Source: Girardinichthys multiradiatus (taxonomy: Eukaryota > Chordata > Actinopteri > Cyprinodontiformes > Goodeidae). Taken from it: a DNA stretch of 64,000 bases. The notes below the pieces were generated by a model that saw nothing but the letters and a program-made list of their open reading frames with translations, was not told the DNA's origin and did no database searches. How positions within the stretch are numbered: the stretch's first letter is position 1; each line of letters opens with the position of its first letter. The translations under genes were made by a program, and so were the position numbers. Location: positions 1,310,731-1,374,730 of the forward strand of contig NC_061816.1 in NCBI RefSeq assembly GCF_021462225.1, given 5' to 3'. Positions 1-11,268 of the stretch are shown here, piece after piece.

Positions 1-441
1 CACTTGGCCATCGGCCTCTTGCTGACATGTTTGCCATGGGTGATGAGTTTCAGCGCTTGTTGGTTGAGTTTCCTGCTCGCATGGTCCCCACTTTTCCTGC
101 TACAATAGCTAAACATTGGTGGGTCCGCCGGTTTTTGCACGGGAATGCCGCCTATGCCACTAAGTTAGCAATAGCTAAGGAGGAGTTTGCTAACATGGAT
201 GGCCTCGGCAATCTATGCCGCTCCAAAGGTCCATGGGCGTCTCCTTTACATATGGTTCCCAAGGCCGCTGGGGGTTGGCAACCCTATGGGGATTTTTGGC
301 GCCTTAATAATGCGACCAATAACAACAGGTACCCTGTCCCTCACATCGAGGATTTTTCCGCCCGTTTGGCGGGCACGACTATTTTTTCGAAGGTGGATTT
401 AGTGCGGGGCTACCATCAGGTTTCTGTCCATTGTCAAAATG
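1..441 (+). pseudogene. Ty3/gypsy pol relic, copy 1, N-terminal reverse transcriptase part
   Basis: The frame encodes the linker and first fingers of a Ty3/gypsy reverse transcriptase. Recognisable blocks are WASPLHMVPK, RYPVPHIEDFSARLAG and FSKVDLVRGYHQV; the last holds the first catalytic Asp of the RT palm. The segment starts before the window and stops at a 5-bp AAATG duplication where another element has inserted. The RT resumes at 5452 with the second palm block. Compared with the copy at 40.5 kb it lacks a few codons just before the RT (the KHGVEH block is broken), so it is non-functional. The assignment rests on several conserved RT blocks in order and on the second copy. The gag, protease and 5' LTR are outside the window. 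Confidence 0.85.
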
Positions 442-1435
442 AGGTGAGATACTTCCATGTATCCATGCAGAAATTAATTAAACCCTCATAATTAGATCAA
501 TGACATATACAGCAGTAAATGTTCACATTTTAAAGCTATGAAGTCTGGGGGGCACATTTGGTGTATGTTTTAATTATTCTTTCTTTTGGAGAAGTGTATC
601 ACTATGATTGAGTTTAACAGCAATCACATATGATGGAATGAGAGCATAATCTTTAGAGTATCACATAAATAATGATCATATTACATGGATAAGATGTCAT
701 GAAACAGTAAAATGAATATATCTTCGCACTCTGGAACTGAGGACTGAAGAGGCCTGTGTGGAGTCACACATTAACTGTGACTGATCTTTTTCAGAAGTCT
801 TAACTGTCTTATCTTTTTCAGAAGTAGAAAGTATAATCAAAGCAAAATGTATGATGATTTTCTATTTTTCTACAATTATTAAATGTAATGAAGAGGGGTA
901 ATGTTAATTAATTGTGATGTATGAATAAAAAAAGTGATGGTCTTTTTTTAGCTGTAACTGGTGTGAGAGCAAGAAGCAGAAAAATACTCTTAGAAAGTTT
1001 GAGGCTGAGCAGATAAGGAGGGCACCATGGCTTGGGAGCCAGAGGTGGCAGAGACCTATTAGGACGGGAGGGGCAGAGGAGAGCCAGTTCACCAGAATTG
1101 GGCATGGATGGAAGGTCAACGAGCAAGCTCAAGTCAAAACAAGCATGAGAGCGAAAAACGAGAAGCCAGGTGCACGCTGTTTTTCATCAGTCTGAAGGTC
1201 AAAAAACAGGCAAAAGTCATAACACAGGGGGGGCTGTTTACGACTCTGTGTACGGAGGCCAGGAGACAGCACCGAAAAGTCACAGCAACTATGTAACTCA
1301 ATGATGGGATAGCTTGTCCGGCAACAGGGGATGAGCAGTGAGGCTATCTGCACTATAAACAACTGATTGCTCTAAGTTTCAGGCTTCTGGAAATCCTGAG
1401 CCAACCTCAATTACACCTCAAAGGTTTCCTTCAAC

Positions 1436-4400
1436 CCCTCCTTGAACCGCCACCTTAACGTGGTGGAGGGGTTTGAGTGCTCAAATGATCCTAGAGGCTA
1501 TGTTGTCTGAGGCCTAAATGCCCCTGGTAGGGTCTCCCATGGCAAACAGGCTCTAGGTGATGGGTCAGACAGAGTGGTTCAAGAATCCCTCATGAAGAAC
1601 AAAATATCGAGGCACGTGACGTCGCCCGGTACGGCGGAGCCGGGGTCCCACCCTGAAGCCAGGCCTGGGGTCGGGACTCGTCGGAGAGCGCTTGGTGGCC
1701 GGGTTGCTCCTCGCGGGACCCGGCCGGGCCAAGCCCGAACGAGAGACGCGAGGTCATCCCCCAGTGGGTCCACCACCTGCACGGGGAACCATGAGGGACC
1801 GGTGCAAAGAGGATTGGGTGGCGGACGAAGGTGGAGACCTCAGCGGCCCGATCCCTGGATGCTTAGGCTGGCTCTAGGGACGTGGAATGTCACCTCGCTG
1901 GGGGGGAAGGAGCCTGAGCTTGTGCGGGAGGTCAAGAGATATCGACTAGAAATAGTCGGGCTCGCCTCCACGCACAGCGTGAGCTCTGGAACTCATCTCC
2001 TTGAGAGGGGTTGTACTCTCTTCTACTCTGGAGTGGCCCACGGGGCGGGCTGGTGTGGGGGTTTGCTTGTTGCCCCCCAGCTCAGCCGTCTCGTGTTGGG
2101 GTTTACCCCAGTGGATGAGAGGGTCGTATCCCTGCGCCTTCGGGTTGGGGAGAGGTCTCTGACTATCATTTCAGCCTACGGGCCGAGTGGTAGTGCAGAG
2201 TACCCGCCTTCTTGGCGTCCCTGTCAGGGGTGCTGGATAGTGCCCCTCCCGGGGACTCCATTATTCTGCTGGGGGACTTCAACGCCCACGTGGGGAACGA
2301 CAGTGACACCTGGAGAGGCGTGATCGGGAGGAATGGCCTCCCCAATCTGAATCCGAGTGGTGTTTTGTTATTGGACTTCTGTGCTAGTTACGGATTGTCC
2401 ATAACGAACACCATGTTCAAACATAAGGGTGTCCATCAGTGCACTTGGCACCAGGACACCCTTGGATCCGCTGGAGGAGGAGAAAGCCGGACAGACTTGG
2501 CAGGCCCAAGCGCATAGTGAGGGTCTGCTGGGAACGCCTGGCGGAGTCCTCGGCCAGGGATATATTCAACTCCCACCTCCGGGAGAGCTTCGACCAGATC
2601 CCGGGGGATGTTGGAGACATAGAGTTCGAGTGGACCATGTTCTCCGCATCTATTGTCGATGTTGCTGCCCGTAGCTGCAGCCGTAAGGTCTGCGGTGCCT
2701 GTCGTGGCGGCAATCCCAGAAGCCGGTGGTGGACACCGGCAGTAAGGGATGCTGTCAAGCTGAAGAAGGAGTCCTATCGGCTGTGGTTGGCTTGTGGGAC
2801 TCCTGAGGCGGCTGACGGGTACTGTGAGGCCAAGCGTGCTGCGGCCCGGGCTGTGGCAGAGGCAAAAACTCGGGCCTGGGAGGAGTTCGGTGAGGCCATG
2901 GAGAAGGACTACCGGTTGGCCTCGAAGCGATTCTGGCAAACCGTCCGGCGCCTCAGAAGGGGGAAGCAGTGCTTCGCCAACACTGTTTATAGTGGGGGCG
3001 GGGGACTGCTGACCTCGACTGAGGACATTATCGGGCGGTGAAAGGAGTACTTCGAGGATCTCCTCAATCCTGCCATCACGAATTTCGTGGTGGAAACAGA
3101 AGCTGGGGACTCGGGGTTGGACTCTTTCATCACCCAGGTTGAAGTCACCGAAGTGGTTAAAAGCTCCGCGGTGGCAAGGCTTCGGGGGTGGATGAGATCC
3201 GCCCTGAGTACCTCAAGTCTCTGGATGTTGTAGGGCTGTCATGGTTGACACGCCTCTTCAACATTGCGTGGCGGTCGGGGACAGTGCCTCTGGACTGGCA
3301 GACTGGAGTGGTGGTCCCCCTTCATAAGAAGGGGGACCGGAGGTTGTGTTCCAACTACAGGGGAATCACACTCCTCAGCCTCCCTGGTAAGGCCTACGCC
3401 AGGGTATTGGAGAGGAGATACCCTCTACAGGGTGCTCGAGGGTTTATGGGAGTTTGCCCAACCAGTTCACATGTGTTTTGTGGACCTGGAGAAGGCATTC
3501 GACTGTGTCCCTTGTGATGCCCTGTGGGGGGTGCTCCAGGAGTATGGAATCGGGGGCCCTTTACTAGGGGCCATCCGGTCCCTGTACGAGCAGAGCAGGA
3601 GTTTGGCCCGCATTGCCGGCACTAAGTCGGACCTGTTTCCGGTGCATGTTGGACTCCGGCAGGGCTGCCCTTTGTCACCGGTCCTGTTCATAACTTTTAT
3701 GGACAGGATTTCTAGATGCAGCCAAGGGCCGGAGGGGGTCTGGTTTGGGGACCAGTGGATTTCGTCTCTTCTTTTTTCAGATGACGTAGTCCTGCTGGCC
3801 CCCTCTAGCCAAGACCTACAGCATGCGCTGTGGCGGTTCGCAGCCGAGTGTGAAGCGGCTGGGAGGAGGATCAGCTCCTCCAAGTCCGGGGCCATGGTAC
3901 TCGACCAGAAAAGGGTGGCTTGTCCTCTTCACGTTGGAGGGGAGTTCCTGCCTCAAGTGGAGGAGTTTAAGTATCTCAGGGTTTTGTTCATGAGTGAGGG
4001 AAGAATGGGGCGGGAGATCGACAGACGGATTGGTGCAGCTGCCACAGTAATGGGTCCGTTGTGGTGAAGAGAGAGCTAAGCCGAAAAGCAAAGCTCTCAA
4101 TTTACCGGTCGGTCTACGTTCCTACCCTCACCTATGGCCATGAACTTTGGGTAATGACCGAAAGAACGAGATCCCGGATACAAGCGGCTGAAATGAGCTT
4201 CCTCCGTAGGGTGGCCGGGCACTCCCTTAGAAATAGGGTGAGGAGCTCGGTCATCCAGGAGGGGCTCGGAGTAGAGCTGCTGCTCCTCCACATCATGAGG
4301 AGCCAGTTGAGGTGGCTCGGGCATCTATACCAGATGCCTCCTGGACGCCTTCCTCGGGAGGTGTTCCAGGCACGTCCCACCGGGAGGAGGCCCAGGGGAC

Positions 4401-4573
4401 GGCCCAGGACACGCTGGAGGGACTATGTCTCTCGGCTGGCCTGGGAACGCCTTGGGCTCCCCCTGGAGGAACTGGAGGAGGTGTCTGGAGAGAGGGACAT
4501 CTGGACGTCTCTGCTGAGTCTGCTGCCCCCGCGACCCGGTCCCGGATAAGCGGAAGACGACGAGTACGAGTAT
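1436..4573 (+). mobile_element. Rex3 (RTE-clade) non-LTR retrotransposon, full length with target duplication
   Basis: The element begins with the Rex3 5' leader (a ccctccttgaaccgccacc block, then a small hairpin with cgtggtggagg) and ends just after GGATAAGCGGAAGACGACGA. It is flanked by the 15-bp direct repeat AAGGTTTCCTTCAAC at 1421-1435 and 4574-4588. The empty site is visible in the paralogous copy near 42190, where the same 15 bp occur once. This fixes both ends and shows that insertion came after the two gypsy composites separated. The length of about 3.1 kb fits a full-length RTE element. The 3' end lacks the usual long tandem tail. Confidence 0.92.
1574..4549 (+). pseudogene. Rex3 endonuclease/reverse transcriptase, multiply frameshifted
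   Basis: The protein would make a target nick with an APE-type endonuclease and then copy its RNA by target-primed reverse transcription. Visible blocks in order are LGTWNVTSLGGKEPELV and [11 protein letters not shown] (endonuclease), then RGITLLSLPGK, MCFVDLEKAFDCVP, GLRQGCPLSPVLF and LLFSDDVVLL (RT palm), then the conserved C-terminus RRPRGRPRTRWRDYVSRL. The frame is broken at about 2205, 2480, 3041, 3400 and 4065. Two in-element deletions remove the end of the endonuclease, including its SDH-type motif, and the RT block normally reading CGFRPGRGT. The palm motif reads SDD where ADD is usual. This copy cannot be autonomous. Confidence 0.9.
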
Positions 4574-5451
4574 AAGGTTTCCTTCAACTATTCAGGCTCT
4601 GGAAGCTACCGACTTTTGAAACATATGCCAACAAAGTTTCTGTTTTTTTAAATTTTAAATTTTCCAACTTGACCATTGAAACCCCAAGCATCAGTGCCTG
4701 TCCACTTAGAGGAAGAAAACTAAAGATTTCCCATTCACCCAAGAGGAAAATCATTCTTGCCTACTAAAGAAATCATTTCGTTCAGATCCATGGTGAGCCT
4801 CCGTCTCCAAAGCCTCTTTAGTCTTACCAGTTTCAGCATTAGGTTGATTTCTATTATTCAATTTTTTTATTTTTGCTGATTATTAAGCTGTTACTGACCC
4901 CTGTAAAAGCATTACTAATTAAAGAAAACATATAAAATTCTAGATTTATTGTGGACAGTCAATTATTTGAGTCACCTTATTTTTGGGTTTTTCATTGGTG
5001 GTAAAAAGTCTTGTTGCCTGGTTCCAAAAGATTTTAGGAAGTTTTTATAGGTTGCCTTAAGCCAAACTTGTTAAAACAATGCCCTTGGGGCTTGTGCCAA
5101 GCTACTAAAATCAACCTAAGCCATATACCAATTGAAAGTTGTAAAATGGGTAATGAGCAGCCGTTAACAGAAGTGACTGTCAAGGAGTGGATGACTGGTG
5201 TGAGCTACTCAGTTGTCCAGCCTACCAGTTGAAGGGCGAGACTTTTGGATGTTTTGGCTGTTAGAGGTTAGGCGTGTCATTTCCCGACACCAACTTAAAC
5301 AGATTTTCCAGTAAACCTGCTTAGTAAGATCATCCAGGTTTAGGGAAGCCCGGACCCGTTGGATGGAAAGCTGGATTGAACAATCCCCTTAGAAATAGGG
5401 AAGTAGGAGGGAGGGGTTAGCTCATCGGACAACAAAACCATCAGTTAAATG

Positions 5452-5817
5452 TACCCAAAACTGCAGTTATCGCTCCTTTCCGTCTTTTTGAGTTTTTACG
5501 GATGCCGTTCAGCCTTAAAGGTGCTACACAGACCTTCCAGCGAATCATGGACTTGGTACTGCAGGGCATGCTGTTTTTGTTTGTCTATTTGGATGATATC
5601 CTGGTGCCTTGTCCTTCTGCGGAGGAACACATGGTGCATCTCCAGGAGCTGTTTGTGCAGCTTAGTGAGCATGGCCTGATCGTGAACCCGGCTAAATGCA
5701 AGTTCAATCTGCCTGCTGTTGAGTTCCTAGGACACAAGGTGTCACCTCAGGGGACGGTTCCTGCCAAGGTTGAAGTGGTTTTGGTTTTTCCTCGTCCCCC
5801 CTTCCCCGAAGCCCCTG
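5452..5817 (+). pseudogene. Ty3/gypsy pol relic, copy 1, C-terminal RT part
   Basis: This continues the RT interrupted at 441. It has the VPKTA start, GATQTFQRIMD, the palm motif FVYLDDIL (YLDD is the catalytic pair) and LVNPAKCKFNLPAVEFLGHKVS. The match ends near 5817, where a Tc1-like sequence begins after a short CCCCTG overlap. The RNase H and integrase regions are absent, so the 3' half was lost when the junction with the Tc1 relic formed. The catalytic YLDD is intact here, but the gene is fragmentary. Confidence 0.85.
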
Positions 5818-7014
5818 GACTAAAGCATCCGTCAACTCCTGGGCAGTCTGTGGTGCAACGTGACGTTGGTGGATGGAGCGAGACATGATGTCCCAGATGT
5901 TCTCAATCGGATTTAGGTCTGGGGAACGGGCGGGCCAGTTCATAGCTTCAATGTCTTCATCTTGCAGGAATTGCTGACACACTCCAGCCACAAGAGGCTG
6001 CATTGTCCTGCATTAGGAGGAACCCAGGGCCAACCGCACCAGCGTATGGTCTCACAAGGGTTCTGAGGATCTCATCTCGGTACTTAAAGGCAGTCAGGCT
6101 ACCTCTGGCATGGGGCCCTCCAAAGAAATGTCACCCCACACCATTACTGACCCACTGCCAAACCGGTCATGCTGAAGGATGCTGCAGGCAGCAGATCGCT
6201 CTCCACGGTGTCTCCATACTCTGTCACGTCTGTCACATGTGCTCAGTGTGAACCTGCTTTCATCTGTGAAGAACACAGGGTGCCAGTGGCAAATTTGTCA
6301 ATCCTGTTGTTCTCTGGCAAATGCCAAGCATCCTGCACGGTGTTGGGCTGTGAGAACAAACCCCATTCGTGGACGTCGGGCCCTCATACCATCCTCATGG
6401 AGTCGGTTTCTAACCGTTTGTGCAAACACATGCACATTTGTGGCCTGCTGGAGGTCATTTTGCAGGGCTCTGGCAGTGCTCCTCCTATTCCTCCTTGCAC
6501 AAAGGCGGAGGTAGCGGTCCTGTTGCTGGGTTGTTGCCGTCCTACGGCCTCCTCCAGGTCTCCTGGTGTATTGGCCTGTCTCCTAGTAGCGCCTCCAGGC
6601 TCTGGACACTACGCTGACAGACACAGCAAACCTTCTTGGCACAGCTCGCATTGATGTGCCTTCCTGGGTGAGCTGCACAACCTGAGCCACTTGTGTGGGT
6701 TGTAGAGTCCGTCTCATGCTACAACGAGTGTGAAAGCACCACCAACATTCAAAAGTGACCAAAACATCAGCCAGAAAGCATAGGTACTGAGAAGTGGTCT
6801 GTGGTCCCCACCTGCAGAACCACTCCTTTATTGAGTGTGTCTTGCTAATCGCCAAAGATTTCCCCCTGTTGTCTATTTCATTTGAACAACAGCATGTGAA
6901 CTTGATATTCAATCAGTGTTGCTTCCTAAGTGGACAGTTTGATTTCACACAAGTTTGATTTACTTGGAGTTATATTGTGTGGTTTAAGTGTTCCTTTTAT
7001 TTTTTTGAGCAGTG
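5818..7014 (-). mobile_element. Tc1-like DNA transposon, one end truncated
   Basis: The plus-strand right end reads ttttttgagcagtg followed by TA (7015-7016), the terminal motif of a widespread fish Tc1 family with ends of the form cactgctcaaaaaa. The transposase reads on the minus strand. The opposite terminus is missing: the sequence passes straight from transposase C-terminal code into gypsy RT at about 5817. Confidence 0.85.
5819..6717 (-). pseudogene. Tc1-like transposase, frameshifted and C-terminally truncated
   Basis: The minus strand begins with an N-terminal helix-turn-helix ([20 protein letters not shown], then [17 protein letters not shown], about 6717-6583). It continues with the catalytic block FFTDESRFTLSTCDRRDRVW (first Asp of the DDE triad, about 6276) and WPARSPDLNPIENIWDI (last Glu, about 5925). 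The order matches a complete Tc1 transposase of about 340 residues, but the pieces lie in different frames and the final residues are lost at the gypsy junction. The enzyme would cut and paste the element at TA sites; this copy is dead. Confidence 0.85.
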
Positions 7015-7016
7015 TA

Positions 7017-7871
7017 TTATGGCAAAAACAGCTATGAGTCATATTAATAAAGGTTATCCCTAACATCCCCCCTGATGAAGTGTCATTCAAAGGCACCTCA
7101 CTAATTAAGACCAGGTAACCCCATAGGCACTGAGTAGATCTTGGACCATCTGCAACTGGCTAACCACCCCCCGAAACAATCATTCAACCCTGTATGTGTG
7201 TGCTAAATGTATATATGATCAGGGAATCTCCTTCCAGATGTCACGTGGTTCCTCCCATCTCTCCGGTAGATCCCTGGTTGTGTCTAAGCAACACCTAGAG
7301 GAGACTATTGTAACCCCATCAAACCTGTATGTGTATGATAACAAGGAAAGAAAGAAAGGACAACAGCCTGAAGCACAGCAGAAAATTATATCTAACATCA
7401 TGTGAATCAGTTAATGTAGACCCTAAGTGTTGATCATCTTCGTCTATCTTCACTCCCCCTCAGACTGGCATCCATCCCCAAACGTCCTTTGGCAGGTTCA
7501 GCTACCTGAAAGGGTTAGTCTTACAATACACAGAGTAACCTGAAGCTACTGGATAGATTAAACCGAGTAGTAGTTGATTAACCCCTAATATTGTGAGCAG
7601 CAAAATAGGCCACAGAGTGGCATAGTTGAAAGAATCACATTCATAAAAACATCTAAATTATGATTAGAAAAACATTAAGCCTCTTTAACAAAAAGACATA
7701 TGTGGCCTTCTTTAAAGCATCATTCCTTTATTCTATGTCCATATTGAAAAACTACCATCTATCACATTGTTTCCTGTGACAGGGGGTTAGCACATAATGA
7801 AAAACAATTTGCTCTTATCTGGCTAATCTAAACACTCCCAAATTCTACCCAAATAAGCAAATTTTATGTTA
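7017..7871. other. No gene recognised
   Basis: About 0.85 kb with no convincing coding signal. Short frames on both strands near 7200-7400 overlap each other and show no domain. Confidence 0.5.
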
Positions 7872-9026
7872 TGATGTTACTTCATCATTGCGTGATGCAT
7901 TAGACAATGCAGCCCCCTTGAAAAAGAAGGTAATCATTAATAGGAGGCTAGCTCCCTGGTTTAATTCAGAGCTGTGTACTTTAAAGCACAATGTTAGAAA
8001 ATTGCGCTCTACACACCTAGAGGATTCCTACTTAATCTGGAAAAATAGCCTACTGTTGTATAAAAAGACACTTTGCCAAGCTAGAACAGCTTATTTCTCA
8101 TCATTAATAGAAGAGAACAAGAATAATCCTAGGTTTCTCTTTAGTACAGTTGCTAAACTTACACAGAGTCATAGCTCTGTTGAGCCATCCATTCCCTTAG
8201 TTCTTAGCAGCCATGACTTTATTGGATTCTTCTTAAATAAAATCGATTATATTAAAAAGAAAATCTTTGACATACTCCCCAAGATGATTACTTCATCCTC
8301 AGCAAGTGAGACAACATTGGAAATAACTGCAGAACCTGATTTGTGTTTGGACTGTTTTGATCCTGTGAAGCTTCCTGAGTTATCAGAAATATTAGCTTCA
8401 TCTAAACCTTCAACTTGTATGTTAGACCCAATCCCAACCAAATTATTTAAGGAAGTGTTCCCTCTGATTACCAGTCCCATTTTAGATATGACTAATCTAT
8501 CTTTAGTAAATGGATCAGAACCCCAAGCTTTTACGGTAGCTGTAATTAAACCTTTACTTAAGAAACCTTCGCTTGATCGAGATGACTTGAAAAATTACAG
8601 ACCTATATCCAATCTTCCATTCTTATCTAAAATTCTTGAGAAAATAGTTGCTAATCAAATGTGTGAACATTTATACATCAATGACCTGTTCGAAGAGTTT
8701 CAGTCAGGTTTCAGAGCTCATCATAGCACTGAAACAGCTCTGCTGAAAGTCACTAATGATATTCTTATGGCCTCAGATAATGGACTTGTGTCTGTTCTGG
8801 TTCTGTTAGATCTCGGTGCTGCATTTGATACAGTCGACCACAAAATTCTCTTAAAAAGGCTGGAATATGCTGTAGAGATCAGGGGAACAGCGCTAGGCTG
8901 GTTTAAATCTTATTTGTCTGACAGATTCCAGTTTGTTCATGTAAATAATAAATCATCTTTAAACCCCAGGGTTAATTGTGGAGTACCACAGGGTTCAGTA
9001 CTTGGGCCAATTCTCTTTACTATATA
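7872..9026 (+). mobile_element. L2-type LINE, copy 1, 5' and 3' truncated
   Basis: The sequence matches the L2 at 55.9-61.6 kb from the codon block [12 protein letters not shown] onward. It starts abruptly near 7872, lacking the whole endonuclease, and ends at TATATA where a Tc1-like element is inserted. The L2 3' portion does not reappear after the Tc1 element, so that end was also lost. Confidence 0.85.
7888..9026 (+). pseudogene. L2 reverse transcriptase fragment (open, about 380 codons)
   Basis: The open frame covers the linker after the endonuclease and RT blocks 1 to about 4: [56 protein letters not shown] (first palm Asp) and [16 protein letters not shown]. The catalytic YADD block is absent because the frame runs into a Tc1-like element right after FTIY. 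It has no internal stop over 1.1 kb and retains a segment near [13 protein letters not shown] that is deleted in the other copy. It has no start codon of its own and no endonuclease, so it is a relic despite being open. Confidence 0.85.
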
Positions 9027-9991
9027 CAGGGGTTGGACAATAAAACTGAAACACCTGTCAATTTAGTGTGGGAGGTTTCATGGCTAAATTGGACCAGCCT
9101 GGTAGCCAGTCTTCATTGATTGCACATTGCACCAGTAAGAGCAGAGTGTGAAGGTTCAATTAGCAGGGCAAGAACACAGTTTTGCTCAAAATATTGAAAT
9201 GCACACAACATTATGGGTGACATACCAGAGTTCAAAAGAGGACAAATTGTTGGTGCACGTCTTGCTGGCGCATCTGTGACCAAGACAGCAAGTCTTTGTG
9301 ATGTGGTGCAAGGAGCGCAAATCTTGGGCTGTGGACAATGTGAAACATGTATTGTTCTCTGATGAGTCCACCTTTACTGTTTTCCCCACATCCGAGAGAG
9401 TTACGGTATGGAGAAGCCCCAAAGAAGCGTACCACCCAGACTGTTGCATGCCCAGAGTGAAGCATGGGGGTGGATCAGTGATGGTTCGGGCTGCCATATC
9501 ATGGCATTCCCTTGGCCCAATACTTGTGCTAGATGGGCGCGTCACTGCCAAGGACTACCGAACCATTATTGAGGACCATGTGCATCCAATGGTTCAAACA
9601 TTGTATCCTGAAGGCGGTGCCGTGTATCAGGATGACAATACACCAATACACACAGCAAGACTGGTGAAAGATTGGTTTGATGGACATGAAAGTGAAGTTG
9701 AACATCTCCCATGGCCTGCACAGTCACCAGATCTAAATATTATTGAGCCACTTTGGGGTGTTTTGGAGGAGCGAGTCAGGAAACGTTTTCTTCCACCAGG
9801 ATCATGTAGTGACCTGGCCACTATCCTGCAAGAAGAATGGCTTAAAATCCCTCTGACCACTGTGCAGGACTTGTATATGTCATTCCCAAGACGAATTGAT
9901 GCTGTATTGGCCGCAAAAGGAGGCCCTACACCATACTAATAAATTATTGTGGTCTAAAACCAGGTGTTTCAGTTTCATTGTCCAACCCCTG
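9027..9991 (+). mobile_element. Tc1-like DNA transposon with intact termini, internally deleted
   Basis: The left end CAGGGGTTGGACAATAAAAC and the right end, complementary to it (gtttcattgtccaacccctg), form inverted repeats of about 30 bp. TA dinucleotides flank them at 9025-9026 and 9992-9993. The 965-bp length is short for a Tc1-like element because the transposase N-terminal half is deleted. Confidence 0.92.
9213..9939 (+). pseudogene. Tc1-like transposase with N-terminal internal deletion
   Basis: The first codons read MGDIPEFKRGQIVGARLAGA, part of a helix-turn-helix, then jump at about 9300 to the catalytic domain, which stays open to the end. All three catalytic blocks are visible: LFSDESTF (D), YQDDNTPIH (D) and SPDLNIIEPLW (E). 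The usual C-terminus KGGPTPY precedes the stop. The deletion removes most of the second helix-turn-helix and the linker. The catalytic half is well preserved, but the DNA-binding half is not, so the protein should not recognise its ends. Confidence 0.88.
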
Positions 9992-9993
9992 TA

Positions 9994-11200
9994 TTTTTAT
10001 GCATTAATTCACTGGGACTCTTTAGTTCCATGTAGAAGTATGTCAGTATGTCAGTGTTTTGGACTCCATGGTTGTTGTCTGCACTGCATTAAAACATGAG
10101 TTGACCTTCTGTGGATCCACAGCTATATGAGAAAATCTTATTTTCTTCACTGAGGAACATTTATTCTGATCACAGATTAACTGTAGAAGAGGTCACCTTC
10201 TTACTGATTGTTGTTAACATACGGTGTTCAATTAACACAGTTGAAGGACCAACAATTACTGTCTTTTATTTTGATGACAGTTTAGAAACAGCAACTGTAC
10301 TACTTGAACTGTGGTTGAACTTAATGTAGTAAACGTCTAAATGAGAACGACAAATTAATTGTTGCTGGGACTTTAGTTGCAGTTTTGCTCAGACTTGTTG
10401 TAACTTGTGTTGGATCGGTCAACAAATTAAAGTAATATTAAGAAAACACAAACAATGATGATGATGTTGGAAGTAAGGTTTGAAAATCATCTTGTTAAAC
10501 AAAACAAAATAAGGAAGAGTCAGTGACAAAGAAGAAGGGAGGCAGGTGGATAAGATAGGAAGAAAAACCACCAGTCATTGTCAGGTATAATATTTGTACA
10601 AGACAGTTCCAGGCTGTCCTTACAGAAAACCACAACAGAAAAAGAAAGAAAATAAATCAATGGATGAATGTAATTTAAGGCAGATAGGGGTTAAAGGTTA
10701 GACGACAGACTAAGGTTTTCACTAAAGAACTTAACAGACTAAAAGCAGCTCTAAACAAAAATGTTTCAGTGAATTTTTTCCACATCACTATAATAAAAAC
10801 TACAACAGGAAGTAAACACAGCCCTGCATCTGTAGTGTCCAGTCCTGAGGTGTGAACTATTGCTTCCAATATCTCACCACCAGTAAGAAATGAGCACTGA
10901 TAATGATATATAGTGATTAATTTAATAATTGAACCAAATGAACTGCAGAGTGAATCAGGAAATAAGATCATGTTAAATAAATGTTAAAGCTACACAACCT
11001 TTGAAAATAAAAACTATGAGATTATTCTTTATTTTCTTATTTTTCCAAATAAAACACTTCTCTGTTTAACATATTTCAATCATGTTCACCTTTACCTTTA
11101 TTAAATAGCTGCAGTTACCGTCTGTGTCCAGTAGAGGGCAATAATAACCGCCCTGCTCTGATGAAGAGAGTTTTAGTTTGCGGCTCCGCAGCCTTTTTCA
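9994..11200. other. No gene recognised
   Basis: AT-rich sequence without a supported gene. A 25-bp string, caatatctcaccaccagtaagaaat (10867-10891), recurs at 16189-16213, so part of this stretch may belong to an old repeat. Confidence 0.45.
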
Positions 11201-11268
11201 GGCTTCCGCGTTTTAAAGCGGATGTGGTGCATGACAACTTCCGGTGGCTATAGCTTTAGCAATAGACG

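Larger units (their letters stand above)
442..5446. mobile_element. Non-coding element inserted in gypsy RT, copy 1 (split by Rex3)
   Basis: This block separates two halves of one RT frame and is bounded by the direct repeat AAATG (437-441 and 5447-5451). Leaving out the Rex3 at 1436-4573, it aligns along its length with 40958-43093, so both gypsy copies carry the same insertion at the same codon. It has no long frame and no obvious inverted termini. About 235 bp present in the other copy, just after the TATAAA, are missing here near 1358. A 5-bp duplication suits an LTR-type integrase, so a solo LTR or LTR-derived non-autonomous element is my best guess. The ends are not a clean TG...CA pair, so the class stays open. 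Confidence 0.6.

Noticed and set aside
442..5446. GT-AG intron in the gypsy RT
   Set aside because: Both copies can be read as GAG/GTGAGA...CAG with the frame kept. However, the AAATG duplication explains the junction better and leaves the usual RT residue spacing, and an intron would be lost on retrotransposition.
10111..10329. A 72-codon gene
   Set aside because: No homology, no splice or promoter support, and base composition like the surrounding non-coding DNA.
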